In this document: in pieces, positions 1 to 36,000 of the stretch
Layout of the letters: each line of letters opens with the position of its first letter
How positions within the stretch are numbered: position 1 is the stretch's first letter
Origin: Galaxea fascicularis
Lineage: Eukaryota; Cnidaria; Anthozoa; Scleractinia; Euphylliidae
Assembly: GCA_948470475.1 (NCBI GenBank)
Contig: OX419342.1
Span: forward strand, 27,768,354 to 27,832,353
Direction of reading: 5' to 3'
DNA length: 64,000 bases
Position numbers and translations under genes: made by a program
The notes under the pieces: model-generated
What the model saw: the letters and a program-made list of their open reading frames with translations, nothing else
Told to the model about the DNA's origin: nothing
Databases searched by the model: none

Positions 1-251
1 ATAATGTGCTGTGACTTACATTTTGCACTTGTTGAACTGCTTCGACATTAGAGTTACTAAAATCCACGTTTAAAAGAGCATCCTTATCGCTTCTGAGCTC
101 GCCTGTTCCAGGCGCGGGCGAACGAGACTGAACGAGTGGGAACTGGGGATAGCCCGTCCCAAGCCCCCTCCATTTTTCACTTCGCTCTGAAGTTTACTAG
201 CTGAACGCCTGGAACAGGCTACTTCTGACTTCACCACCTCCCCGTACTTAC

Positions 252-8504
<8,253 letters not shown>

Positions 8505-8911
8505 GAGCTACCTGCCTTTGATAACGCTAAATCCCAGCAAAAACATCGGTGATTTTGTCCCGGAGAGAAATTCTCCCACCTTTCACTCGCTCTCGAACTA
8601 CTTAAAAACTCTAAACCACTATAGGGAAGTCATATCGTCTCTTTTTTCATGTAAAAATCGCTGAATATTCGATAGGCGATTCAGCCGCAATAAAAATATA
8701 AATTCGTTGGCATAAGTGAGACCGCGATTCAGCCTATTCTCCAGTCAGCAAACTAACGCAAGAAGATGAGCCTGTCATCATAGGCGACCAGCGGCGACCC
8801 AGAAAATCTAAAATGGCGGCCGGCTGAAAAATGAATATGAACAAAAATAATGATATGAAAATCTTGTGATACACTCAATCTGAAAGAATCTTGCTTCGTG
8901 TGCAATAAAGG
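8505..8911. promoter_or_regulatory. Bidirectional intergenic region between TTBK and ABCC10
   Basis: Only 407 bp separate the two divergent start codons, so both promoters must overlap here or lie inside UTRs. An AAATGGCGGCCG motif at 8811-8822 (plus) resembles the YY1-type ATGGCG element found near animal transcription starts. If transcribed, its ATG opens a four-codon uORF (8813-8827), followed by a second short uORF beginning at 8831 before the ABCC10 ATG at 8912. No clear TATA box was identified. The start sites are inferred. Confidence 0.6.
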
Positions 8912-26274
<17,363 letters not shown>

Positions 26275-26483
26275 TTGTGGATGAGCATTTGGTTAACAAC
26301 TGGTGTGGGAATTGAGCTGAATCTGTGCACTTCTTGGCTGTAATAAGACTGTAGTAACAGAATGCTCAGAGTGGAAAGAATGTTCTTAGGATCCTATTTT
26401 CCAGATCGTGTTGGTCATAGCTTTTTCACTGGCTTCTTGAAATGTTTTTCGTCAGAGTTCAGACTTCTTCAGGCATCACTCAA

Positions 26484-26568
26484 AATAAAAAGCTCATATG
26501 GGATGGTAGATATGAAGGGAATATAAAATATGCAGACTGAGAGATTTACCTTCTATTTTAGCAATAAA
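26484..26568 (+). terminator. Candidate ABCC10 poly(A) signals
   Basis: AATAAA occurs at 26484-26489 and 26563-26568, about 210 and 290 nt after the ABCC10 stop codon. A further plus-strand AATAAA is at 27323-27328. Which one is used cannot be told from sequence. Confidence 0.45.
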
Positions 26569-27340
26569 AGATGTAGTAATCTTCAAACTGGCTTAAAAAC
26601 ACAGTCATTTAACTCTTTAACTTCCAAAATCTGATTAGCAATCCTCCCTTCCCGCTGCCATATATTTCCTTATAAATTACTTAAGAGAATTTAGCATTGT
26701 GTCAAGATAACACCCTCAAACTGATAAATTAGTATATTGTCATCACCCTTTATACAGTATTGAAATTGTGAGGGGAAGTGACATGTTAAGTGACAGTTCA
26801 TATAAGAAGGATAGCACCACATGACAAGGAATGCAAAAAGGTGCTAACTTTTTTGCAACTTTGTTATTGTTATATCATACTTCTGATTGGCTCAATCAGC
26901 AAAATCTACTAAAACTTCAGGTAGCTGTACATATATTCGTCCGTAATTTATCAACTATCTTCCTTTCAACAAAATCTCTTCTGAGTCTAAATACCACAGT
27001 AATCCTATGTGGGCAACATTGGAAAATTGGAAGCTTTTGTCTTTGTCTGCGACTGTTGTGACTGGTTGAAATGTTTTAACACAAAAGAAGCAGCGTTTCA
27101 AAATGGAGTTTTGATACATTTTCTGTATAAAAATACAACCATTCCCCTGTGAGGAAAGCATATTGCCGCAGTACAATAGAAAATGCTACAGTTCTTATTT
27201 GGATCAATACTTAATCACTTCTGGGAGTGAAATGACACCAACCCCCGTCTGACCTCACCTCCAAAATGGTTTTGTCACATGACTTTTGGCATCTTAAGCT
27301 GGACTGTTAATGAAACAATCTCAATAAAATACCTCTGACA

Positions 27341-27346
27341 TTTATT
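27341..27346 (-). terminator. Candidate poly(A) signal of the 480-aa gene
   Basis: TTTATT on the plus strand is AATAAA on the minus strand, about 190 nt downstream of the minus-strand stop. It is 13 bp from a plus-strand AATAAA (27323-27328), so the two converging 3' ends may overlap. Confidence 0.4.
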
Positions 27347-27538
27347 TTGAAAATTTCTACTTTGGTGTTCTGATGTTTATTTGCATTATTATTATTATTA
27401 GTGACTCAAGGAAGCTGTCATCAAGTCAGATTATCAACATCTTTCAAAACAAGTTGCTGGCAGTCTTTTCAAGCACAAGTAACCCCTCACCCTTCCCCCA
27501 ACATCACAGAGTTTTCATGTCACACTGAAAAACTATCT

Positions 27539-28981
27539 TCATTCTTGAGACTCTGATCTCCTCACAAGTTCAGCTTCAGTTTTTGCTACAAGCTTAGGTG
27601 CACTACAACGACTGCCCTGTAATGCCTTCACTAATTCTTCCAAACATGAATCATTCAAGCTTGAAAAATCACTAAGCAGAATCTCATCAGTTAGCTTGTA
27701 AAACAGTGGTTCTGTTAGAAGCCTGGCATCAGTGTAAGCCCGGAGAAAGCGAACAACCTGAGCAGGATCATACACTGAGAGATCCTGAAACAAAAGGCAA
27801 TTTTCTATGAGTTTGAATAGATCGCGGATGTAATTCTTAGTCTTAGCAAAGCTATTTACAATCATCACTAGACCGACTGGTGCAAAGTCAAGACTTCCAC
27901 GCTCAATGATTTCAGTGGAAATTTCTTGGAAGAGATCGGGAGCTCGAATATTTTGCTGTGCATAAGAGCTTACAATCTGTGCCATTTGCTTGTGGGTAAA
28001 ATGTCCAAGCCCACGACGGAGAATTTCCAATTTAATGTGTCTGAACATAGGTTTCACGTTAAATCCTACTTCAGCATAAGACCATAAAATTATGACTAAT
28101 GATCTCTCCTCAAATGACGTCAGATCACGTTTCATTATCTCATCACGCAGGGGCGCAAAAAGCTTAGCACCTTTCTCCAGTGTACGTGCATACGCCCATA
28201 CAAACTGGCATATTTCACCAACTTGAAAAGATGAAAAATCTCTAGCCATGATTTCATTTCTTATGAACTTATACAGTAACTTTGCACGGAACTGTGCCTT
28301 CCCATAGGCCCATAGTATCATAGCAAGATCAGCATTTTTAAACATTCGAGGGTTCCGCCTCCTGATTTCCTTGTCAAAATGAATAAAATATGAAAGATCT
28401 TTAAATCCCAGGGCCGCAATACCATGCACAGTACTTGCCAAGTGAGTCGGTTCACACATGTTGCTGTTCCATCTGATAATGTTGGCTAGGTGTACTGTGG
28501 CAGACATAACAGTAGTATAACTGTGGTATGACTGACATCCCGCTAAAAGAGCAAAACGATGAAGCAGGGCGACTTGAGCATACAACACAACAAGATCATC
28601 AACATCAACTTTCGTCTTTTCCTTTAAAGCATCATAAAACTCCAGTAATTCATCGAGTTCTGTCTCCTTCTGTATTTGCCGCACAATATCGAACGAACTC
28701 AACAGCTGTTTTTGTTTAGAACTTTCTCTCGTTTTCTTCTGCAAATCTTCAAACATTTGTTGCAGGCGTCCATTCATTGGACTCGTAGCATGAAAGTTCC
28801 GCGCACGTAGCACAGAAATACGGCAGGAGTGGAACAGCTTACTTCCTGAACCCGCGGCTGATTTAATATTTACAGATGATGAAAATATCCTTCCGACGAA
28901 AGAATTAACACGGTAATACTGGCATGACGAAGCCACAGCTTGAAAATTCTTTAAGTTGTGAAAGATGTTGATCCGCAGCAT
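27539..28981 (-). CDS. Intronless mitochondrial-type helical-repeat protein (HPR/OPR-like)
   Basis: Single-exon ORF of 480 aa. Residues 1-70 are rich in Arg, Ser and hydrophobics with almost no acids (MLRINIFHNLKNFQ start), typical of a mitochondrial presequence. From about residue 215 a motif of roughly 37 residues recurs five or six times, for example LAMILWAYGKAQFRAKLLYK, ICQFVWAYARTLEKGAKLFA and LVIILWSYAEVGFNVKPMF, with the linker type 'RDLTSFEER' between units. This W-(A/S)-Y-A pattern is characteristic of heptatricopeptide/octotricopeptide-like repeats in organellar RNA-binding proteins (including FASTK- and RAP-type families). No C-terminal RAP domain is visible. The likely role is mitochondrial RNA processing or stability, by inference. 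Being intronless between intron-rich genes, it may be a retrogene. The ATG at 28981 is the first in frame and keeps the presequence. Confidence 0.8.
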   Translation of the reverse strand: MLRINIFHNLKNFQAVASSCQYYRVNSFVGRIFSSSVNIKSAAGSGSKLFHSCRISVLRARNFHATSPMNGRLQQMFEDLQKKTRESSKQKQLLSSFDIVRQIQKETELDELLEFYDALKEKTKVDVDDLVVLYAQVALLHRFALLAGCQSYHSYTTVMSATVHLANIIRWNSNMCEPTHLASTVHGIAALGFKDLSYFIHFDKEIRRRNPRMFKNADLAMILWAYGKAQFRAKLLYKFIRNEIMARDFSSFQVGEICQFVWAYARTLEKGAKLFAPLRDEIMKRDLTSFEERSLVIILWSYAEVGFNVKPMFRHIKLEILRRGLGHFTHKQMAQIVSSYAQQNIRAPDLFQEISTEIIERGSLDFAPVGLVMIVNSFAKTKNYIRDLFKLIENCLLFQDLSVYDPAQVVRFLRAYTDARLLTEPLFYKLTDEILLSDFSSLNDSCLEELVKALQGSRCSAPKLVAKTEAELVRRSESQE

Positions 28982-29023
28982 ATCGTGTTTTCGCGGAATA
29001 AAAGTCGCTTAATTTGAAAGCAA

Positions 29024-29035
29024 CGTCGCCATTTT
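29024..29035 (-). promoter_or_regulatory. AAAATGGCGACG motif upstream of the 480-aa gene
   Basis: On the minus strand the motif AAAATGGCGACG lies 43-54 nt before the start codon. It matches the YY1-type ATGGCG core seen upstream of ABCC10 and RALGAPB. If transcribed, its ATG opens a seven-codon uORF. Confidence 0.5.
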
Positions 29036-30051
29036 GCAAAACTCAACGGCATATGCAGTACACACGTTGTGTAAGAGTCACATAATGTCCCATCATTTCA
29101 ACCAAGATTAATTTATTAAAAAAGTTATGCCAAGTTTTGTTAGATGGTAACTGAATGGAAAAACGTTTATAATGCTCTACCGAAGATGTGTTATACAGTG
29201 TACAACTATGGCTGGGTCTGGCGCGCACCAGAAAACATTTCAAGTCCGATCGACCATTCTACGTTCTCAATGTTTAGTATTGGAGATTCAGTTTGACTTT
29301 TTAAAGGACTTTCATAAGTGTTAAATTGAAAAAATAAAAACCAAGATAATATGGGTAAACGTCGAGCCTAACGATCAACTAAGTGGACCAGAATGAAGTA
29401 CCTTTCTCAGCAAACTTAAACTGAAAAAAAAAAAAACACCGAGAGCGTTGAATGGAGGTCACAATTTCTTGAGTTGAGAAAGTATAAAAGACCAGAACTG
29501 AATGTTAACATGGCTCGCGCATTTCTCAAAACTCCTTTAAACATTTCGGTCCTGACAAGTAAGTTTCAAGTCGGTCTCCTGGCAATTGCAACCGTATTTC
29601 TCAGTTTTATAGCGAGCTCTAGAAAACGAGCATAAAAAAAATATTAGAAATCGAACTTCTGGTAATGAACCTAGTTTTTCGGGAGATTTCAGAAACGCGC
29701 CAGGTTCTCTTACATTTGTTACCTTTCATTTCTTTTGAAAAGGTTGTTCGTTTTGTCGGAGTGGTACTATTTGATCTATAACTTCCCAAAATTGTTACAA
29801 CTAATAAGGGACTTTCAATTCATAAGATAAATTTAACTTCACTGTGTTTGTAGTTCTAAGTTTTCAAATTTAAACGTCTTGATCTTTCAAATAAAAGCAA
29901 AGCTACCAGACAGTACTTTCCCAGTGCGGTAAGGATTATTTTAAAATTCTTTCCACATTGAACTGAATAAGCAATTTCAGTTCCTGTTTGAACTGAATGC
30001 CTTGTGCTTGGATCAAGAATATAATGAATGACTGTATATTTTTTCTGTAGT
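29036..30051. other. Spacer between the 480-aa gene and the RALGAPB 3' end
   Basis: About 1 kb of AT-rich DNA holding the upstream region of the minus-strand 480-aa gene and the 3' UTR of RALGAPB, which is transcribed in the same direction. No conserved ORF, repeat or RNA gene was recognised. Confidence 0.55.
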
Positions 30052-33000
30052 CTAATGCGCCTCTTTAGCAAAAAGAGACACATAAAAGTCTGGAACTGAT
30101 TGTTCGTGGCGATACTTTTTGACAATATCTTGAATCTTGAGTTTGCGGCAAACTTGGGGCGGAGAATACCTGTAACAAGAAAAAAAATATTTCAAACACC
30201 TGGTCATAGTACAATGCAAAGCTTAACGTACTATATATAAAGATATTGACTCAAACCCAATCTTATCACACTTGTCCAATATCTACAAGTGAGCGCTCAT
30301 ATAGGACTGCGGTGTATCAGACAGAGTGCGAAAAAACAATGAATACAAGGTGCAAAAACCGTAAAAACCCACGAAAAACACGCAAACGATTTTAAATTAA
30401 GTTACAAATGTCCACAGTGATAATCCAAAAGTCACATATCGAAATACTGTCTCTCACAATATTTCACTTACGAATCAATTTCCAGTCTGCGCCTTCGGCA
30501 GATATTGATTGCGGTCTGTCGCACCATGGTTCCCAGAGCTCGACGGCTCACCACCATCCCGTCCACAAGCGGCCCACCAATGGGAGACCTGAAGAGACAA
30601 ACTCGTAAGGCTAGCTGACCCCACTTCCGTTACATCAGGGTTTCAACTTACTGGGATAGAAAAAATTCCCCGATATTTCCCTGACTTTTCATTGACCATA
30701 ACCCAATTTTCATTGACTATCCAAGACAAATCCTTGCAAAATAAAGCCCCAATATACCCACGGAAATCAATTTCTTTGCGGGGTTTCTTTGTGAGAACTT
30801 TTGGAAACGACGTTACCTTTACAAACAAGGAATCCTCTTCCCCAAACTAGTGCCAATACAAAAGTAAAATTCTCTGACTTTTCACTAACTTTCAGGTAGA
30901 ATTAAGACTTGATACACAATTCCGCCGACTTTCCGTCTCTTTTCCTCGATTTTCCCCTCCCATACCAACCCTGTATACGGAATAATTGAAGATCTGAGTA
31001 AATCTCTCAGCAAATCCCCATAATAAGGCGAAGAAACCTTGATGGGTCCCAGGAAGACATGTTCAAATGTATTACCAGATAGCGGTCTCACTCGGGAAGT
31101 ATATGCATTTATTTCTAACTAGATTCGCGTAGCGGTTAAATTAAGCAAAAGTTAGATACCTGGACTGCCAGATGCGGGTACGCAAAAAATGCGAAACGTG
31201 AAACGAACGAGCCAAGGGAGGGCTTGAAGAGGGGGGCATTGGGATCTTCGGTTTTGGCTATTTTTTAGATCGGCCGAATTTCGGTTTTGGTGCATGTTCA
31301 TTGCGGTTTGCGGATTTTTTAAGCATCTGGTTTTCGGTTTTCGTAAAAATACTAATGACTTTTCGGTTTGGTATCCGATGTGGTTTTTGGTTTTATCTAT
31401 TTTGTCCTATTTGCGGTTTTCGGTTTTGGCAGGATTTTTTTTTGCGGTTTTGGATGATTTTTACTTCGGTTTTGCGGTTTCTAATATACCCCCTATGCCC
31501 CCCTCCTTGAAAAGAGGCTCGTCTCAGCCCAGCCTCCTTTCCTTTTTCCCTTCCCTGCTGTCTTTCCGTCCTGGGGCCCCAGAAAGGGACGACTGTAACA
31601 ATCTTTCACTTCACACTCATTAAATTTATTTGCACTTAAGCGGTTACTTCTGAAGATGTATGTTGAAGTATACGAAACGTCAAGTATCTAAAACCAAACT
31701 TCTTCACGACATGCGTTTTTTAATTCTGTTTGTCGCCAAAGCCGGAGCACGCAGTTATTGGGCGTCAGAATAATTGTCCATCCGTTTAACGTTCCGATTC
31801 ATTGTCTGGCCGACTAATCCCCCTCCTAAGAACAGTGTTAAAGGAAAAAAATCCATGTTCGGTGAAGTATTTTACCTGATAGTAGACCTGATGTGAATCC
31901 GGTACAACCCGCTTGTTAGATGATGTATAAAAATAACCACAGTGTCCTTGTCACGCAAGCTGTGCCCTACGTCACCACCAAAGTCAAACTCCATCAGAAG
32001 CTCATCCACAGGGAACTGGGCATGATCTTCAAACCGCTCAACCCAGGCCACCAACACGTTCGTCTCGGACGAAGTGTTATGCGTGCTCAATCTGGACAGT
32101 GGTCGACTGTCTAATGTCAATTCGTTTCCAAGGCGTGGCATGGCGCGGTTCTAAAACCACAGAGGAGTAAATTTAGAGACAGTCGAGATTTCAAAATAAA
32201 TCCAGGTCTGGACTCAACTCTTACCTCATGCGTAACCCCTTCCGAGGCCTGACGGGATAGCTTGTTTTTTAAATCCAATTGACTACCACTGAGCGTTTCC
32301 AGGTTCCCAGTGCTGCCTGACCGAGTCCTCCTCCGCTGAGCAGGTTCGATATCCGCATCAAGGCCATCTACTTGTCCTGTCATGCGCCGAAACCGCTGAT
32401 AACGAGGCAACAGCGACGGCATGATGAACGCCACCTCACAGCTGACGTCTGCATAATACAGAATTTCATCGACTGGCTTGGTTTCCGGCTGGGTATGTGA
32501 AGGAGAAAAATGCACTCGCGGAGAACTTCTCTCACTCCTGGACGCTTCGCTGTCGAAGCTCTCACGGCAGGACGCATATCGATCGCTATCGCTCCCAGAC
32601 ACCTCCCGATCATCACTGCCCGTGACGGTGGAGACGCCCTTCGAGGCCTGGAGATCACTAGAATCACCTGCACGCAGCGTAGAATAACTACCACTTCGGT
32701 TCCAGGCCTCTTGAATGTTCCCTGCCCAGCCTGGATGCGAGGCTACATTTACAGGCCATCCAAGGGAGAGTAGGAATTCACGGAATGCCTTTGAATGATT
32801 ACAGGAACTGATCTATTGTGAACAGAACGAAAATAGCAATTATGCAATCCACAAGTATTAACGCTACATCTACGAAAATGAACCTTTTGATGAAAAAAAA
32901 AGAACCAGTTTGAAGCATAGTTGGCAAGTTTCATAGCCAATCTCATGACCGTCAAATGCGAGAAACCAGGGAACCGACGTCAAGCGGGAAAAAATAGGCA

Positions 33001-36000
33001 AGACGCATCCACCAACCATCTTTACAATGCGGCCAACCCAGAGAGCTTTCCTAACAGCACCCCAGCAAACTAGATTTGTGTTTGCCTCTCTGTTGAGTGT
33101 TAATTTACCTTGTTTTCTATGATTTCATGGGCACTCGCTTGCTCAGCCTTCACGTAAAACACATAAACTGTGTCTTGTGTTCGAGTAGACACGTGATCCA
33201 GTTCCTTTAGAGCTTGGGAAAATCCGCTGGAGGTCGAGTTTAAAGCCAACAGGCTCGCATCCTCAAAAGGTCGCAATGGATTTCCCTGTGAGAAAAATGA
33301 AGGACCGCAATGAGTGCTAATGATCAGGTACACGACACAATATTTGCATCTCTGTATAGTCTGAACATGCTTCTAAGTAGGGCAACGAGAGGCAAAGCGG
33401 GAATTGAAACATCGGCTGGCCGAACGAGGCTTTCCCTAGGCTTCGCTTATTAAGCCCAATACCCCCAAAAAGGAGCCTGTTAGCAGGTAAAAAAGCCCTG
33501 AGAAACTGGTCGCAATAAGGCTAAATCAAGAGCAAAAGGTTAGAGAAATAAATCTTTTAAACAAATGATGCCATAAGACAAACAAAACTTTTTTACCGTT
33601 AATCCTTCAATGGTGAGTAAACCCGAATGAGAAAGCAGCAGACGAGATGGACTAAACTCCTGACAAGGCCTACGATAAAACAGTAACAACAGTCACAGAC
33701 AGAATGGAGCGATTTTCAAACTAGTGCTGTGAAAACCAAAACTAAACCATCAACTCTGACCAATCACGACGGACGCAAACAGCGCAATCAACCAATCACA
33801 AATAGCTGGCGTCTAGCGCGGGAATATGGCGCTAAACGATTGGTCGGTCTTTGGTCTTTGTTTTGCTTGTCATTGGTTGAGAAAGTGACGCGAGTTTTGT
33901 CACTGAACGAAGAACAGCAAAACCAAAGGAAACAAGAAGAAAAACCACAGTACAGCCAACTAAACAAACCCAATTGTCTGTACTTACCTGGGTGGTTTCA
34001 TTTCCGTGTCTTTATCTGGAAACTTCACCTTCCTTTTCTCTTCATTCAACTTGGTTTTTGCAACTGTTTCGTGTTCAAACTGGCATAAAAATACAAACAA
34101 ATGCACGTTAAAAGCTCACATAAAACAAGATGACTGCCTTGTTGAGTAACTTCAGTATCATTTTGGCCGCTCGATTCACTGGCCCTTCGCAAAAAACAAA
34201 AACAAACAAATAAAAATACAGTTACGACGGTTCCTTTGACGGTGTGAAGACACGAACCTGCTTCTGCATCAGTGTTCGCATGTGGTCTTGAACTTCGCTG
34301 AGTTTGGCGTCTAGAATATCATCCAATTCTGGTATACTGCGGTCTCTAAATAGAGTGGAAATTTTAAAATAAATGTTGTACCGACTCAATAGCGACTATG
34401 GAAAACACGTAAGAAGACGTACAAACTGCTATAGTACGTACATAAGGAAGAAAAGTAAACAACTAAGAAGGGTGTAAGCTTATGGTGCGAGGAAAAAATA
34501 TTTCAGTTAACATAGGAGGAAACAACAGAGAACAGCGTTTATTGCTGTTTTACTCACGCTTTAGTAAGTGGCACTGTATCCACCGCCTCAGGAAAGGCCC
34601 TGTGTTTAATGTTCAGAGGTGGGCGAAGTTGTGTTTTATCTGGAGAGGGCCGCCCTGGGTCCTTTAGATGCGCTTCAATCAAGTCCTGCCAAAAACAAGA
34701 TGGAAGGAGTTAAAAGATACCAGTTGGAAATCTTGGATTACGTTTTTGGAGTTATTATAATCACAGTATTATTAAAAAAAGATGAAAGAGTTTATAACTG
34801 TTTATAGAATATTTATTTTATATACATACATCTTACAGAAATCCAGTGATGATTAGTGATTTTGGAAAAAGTAATACAAAACACAACATATAGATTTTCA
34901 TAAAGGTATACATAAATTGAGTGGCTATTTAGGCAATAGATATAAAAATTATTATAAATGCACTTTCCAGACTGATTGGTAGTGTAGCTTGTTCTTCATG
35001 TATTATTATACCATGTGCCAAGTATGCATGTACATACATGTACTTGCATGGGTCCTAACTGTATTTCAATTTTTTCAATCGTTATGGCATGAATTTGGAT
35101 ACCCTGTGAGCAGAGTCTCCTTTGATCTTCCTAGATCAGTCGGGAAGAGGAAGACTGATCTAGGAAGATCGAAGGAGACTCCGCTCGCAGGGTAGAATTT
35201 GGATTGTTTTGCTAATAAACCACTTTCAGCCGTTTGATTTCATAAAGTTCTATTTCAGTTGACAGACTATTTATGCAATAGATATATTACATTATTTTAT
35301 TCTCTTTCCGGCTACAGAAAGATTTTATTTGGGTTTCAGATAGCTGTTATTAGATTATTTATGTTTCAATATATACCATGCATGATTGTGATAGTCCATA
35401 ATAATTATTGTAATTGTGATACTGTTATTTCAAGGTAATTTTTGGAGTGTCTCGTTAATAAACCACTATTAGCAGCACACTGCTGATGTGCGTGTCATAT
35501 GCTAGCTGGAGTAATTTAAACTGCGATTCATAGTTATGTGGAATTATGACTCCTGTTTTGTTTTAAGGCAAATGTCTTCCTCTTTCAGAAGAGAGTTGAA
35601 TAGACTAATTCTGATATATCAAAACTTGGCCTAAACCAATAGACCTCAGCACAAGGCTCTGGGAATAAAGCCCACAAACTCTGTATAGTTATTCTCTGGA
35701 TCGAGTCCCCAGTAAAAGGCCACTTCAATCCCAAATTTGAAGTTAAATATAACCTCAAAAAGGAGTTATTTCGAACTCCTTTTTAGAGTTAAAGTAACTC
35801 CAATCACGGAGTTAGATCATGAGGAGTTAAAATGACCCCCAAAAAGGAGTTATCCTGTACCTAAAATTTTAACTCCATTTTTAGAGTGAAAATAACTCCA
35901 TGAAGAGTAAAAATAACTCCGTTTTACGAGTTAATCCAACTCCGGCCTCAGAGTTATTTAACCCCAAATTTGGAGTTGAATTAAGGAGTTAAAATAACCC

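Larger units (their letters stand above)
26275..27538. other. Convergent intergenic region (ABCC10 / 480-aa gene)
   Basis: This is the 3' UTR and spacer between the ABCC10 stop (26272-26274) and the stop of the minus-strand gene (27539-27541). It is AT-rich, with candidate poly(A) signals listed separately and an ATT microsatellite near 27387-27400. No conserved ORF is seen. Confidence 0.6.

Noticed and set aside
32380..32773. ORFs of 69-104 codons on both strands
   Set aside because: They are shadow frames of RALGAPB exon 32225-32812.
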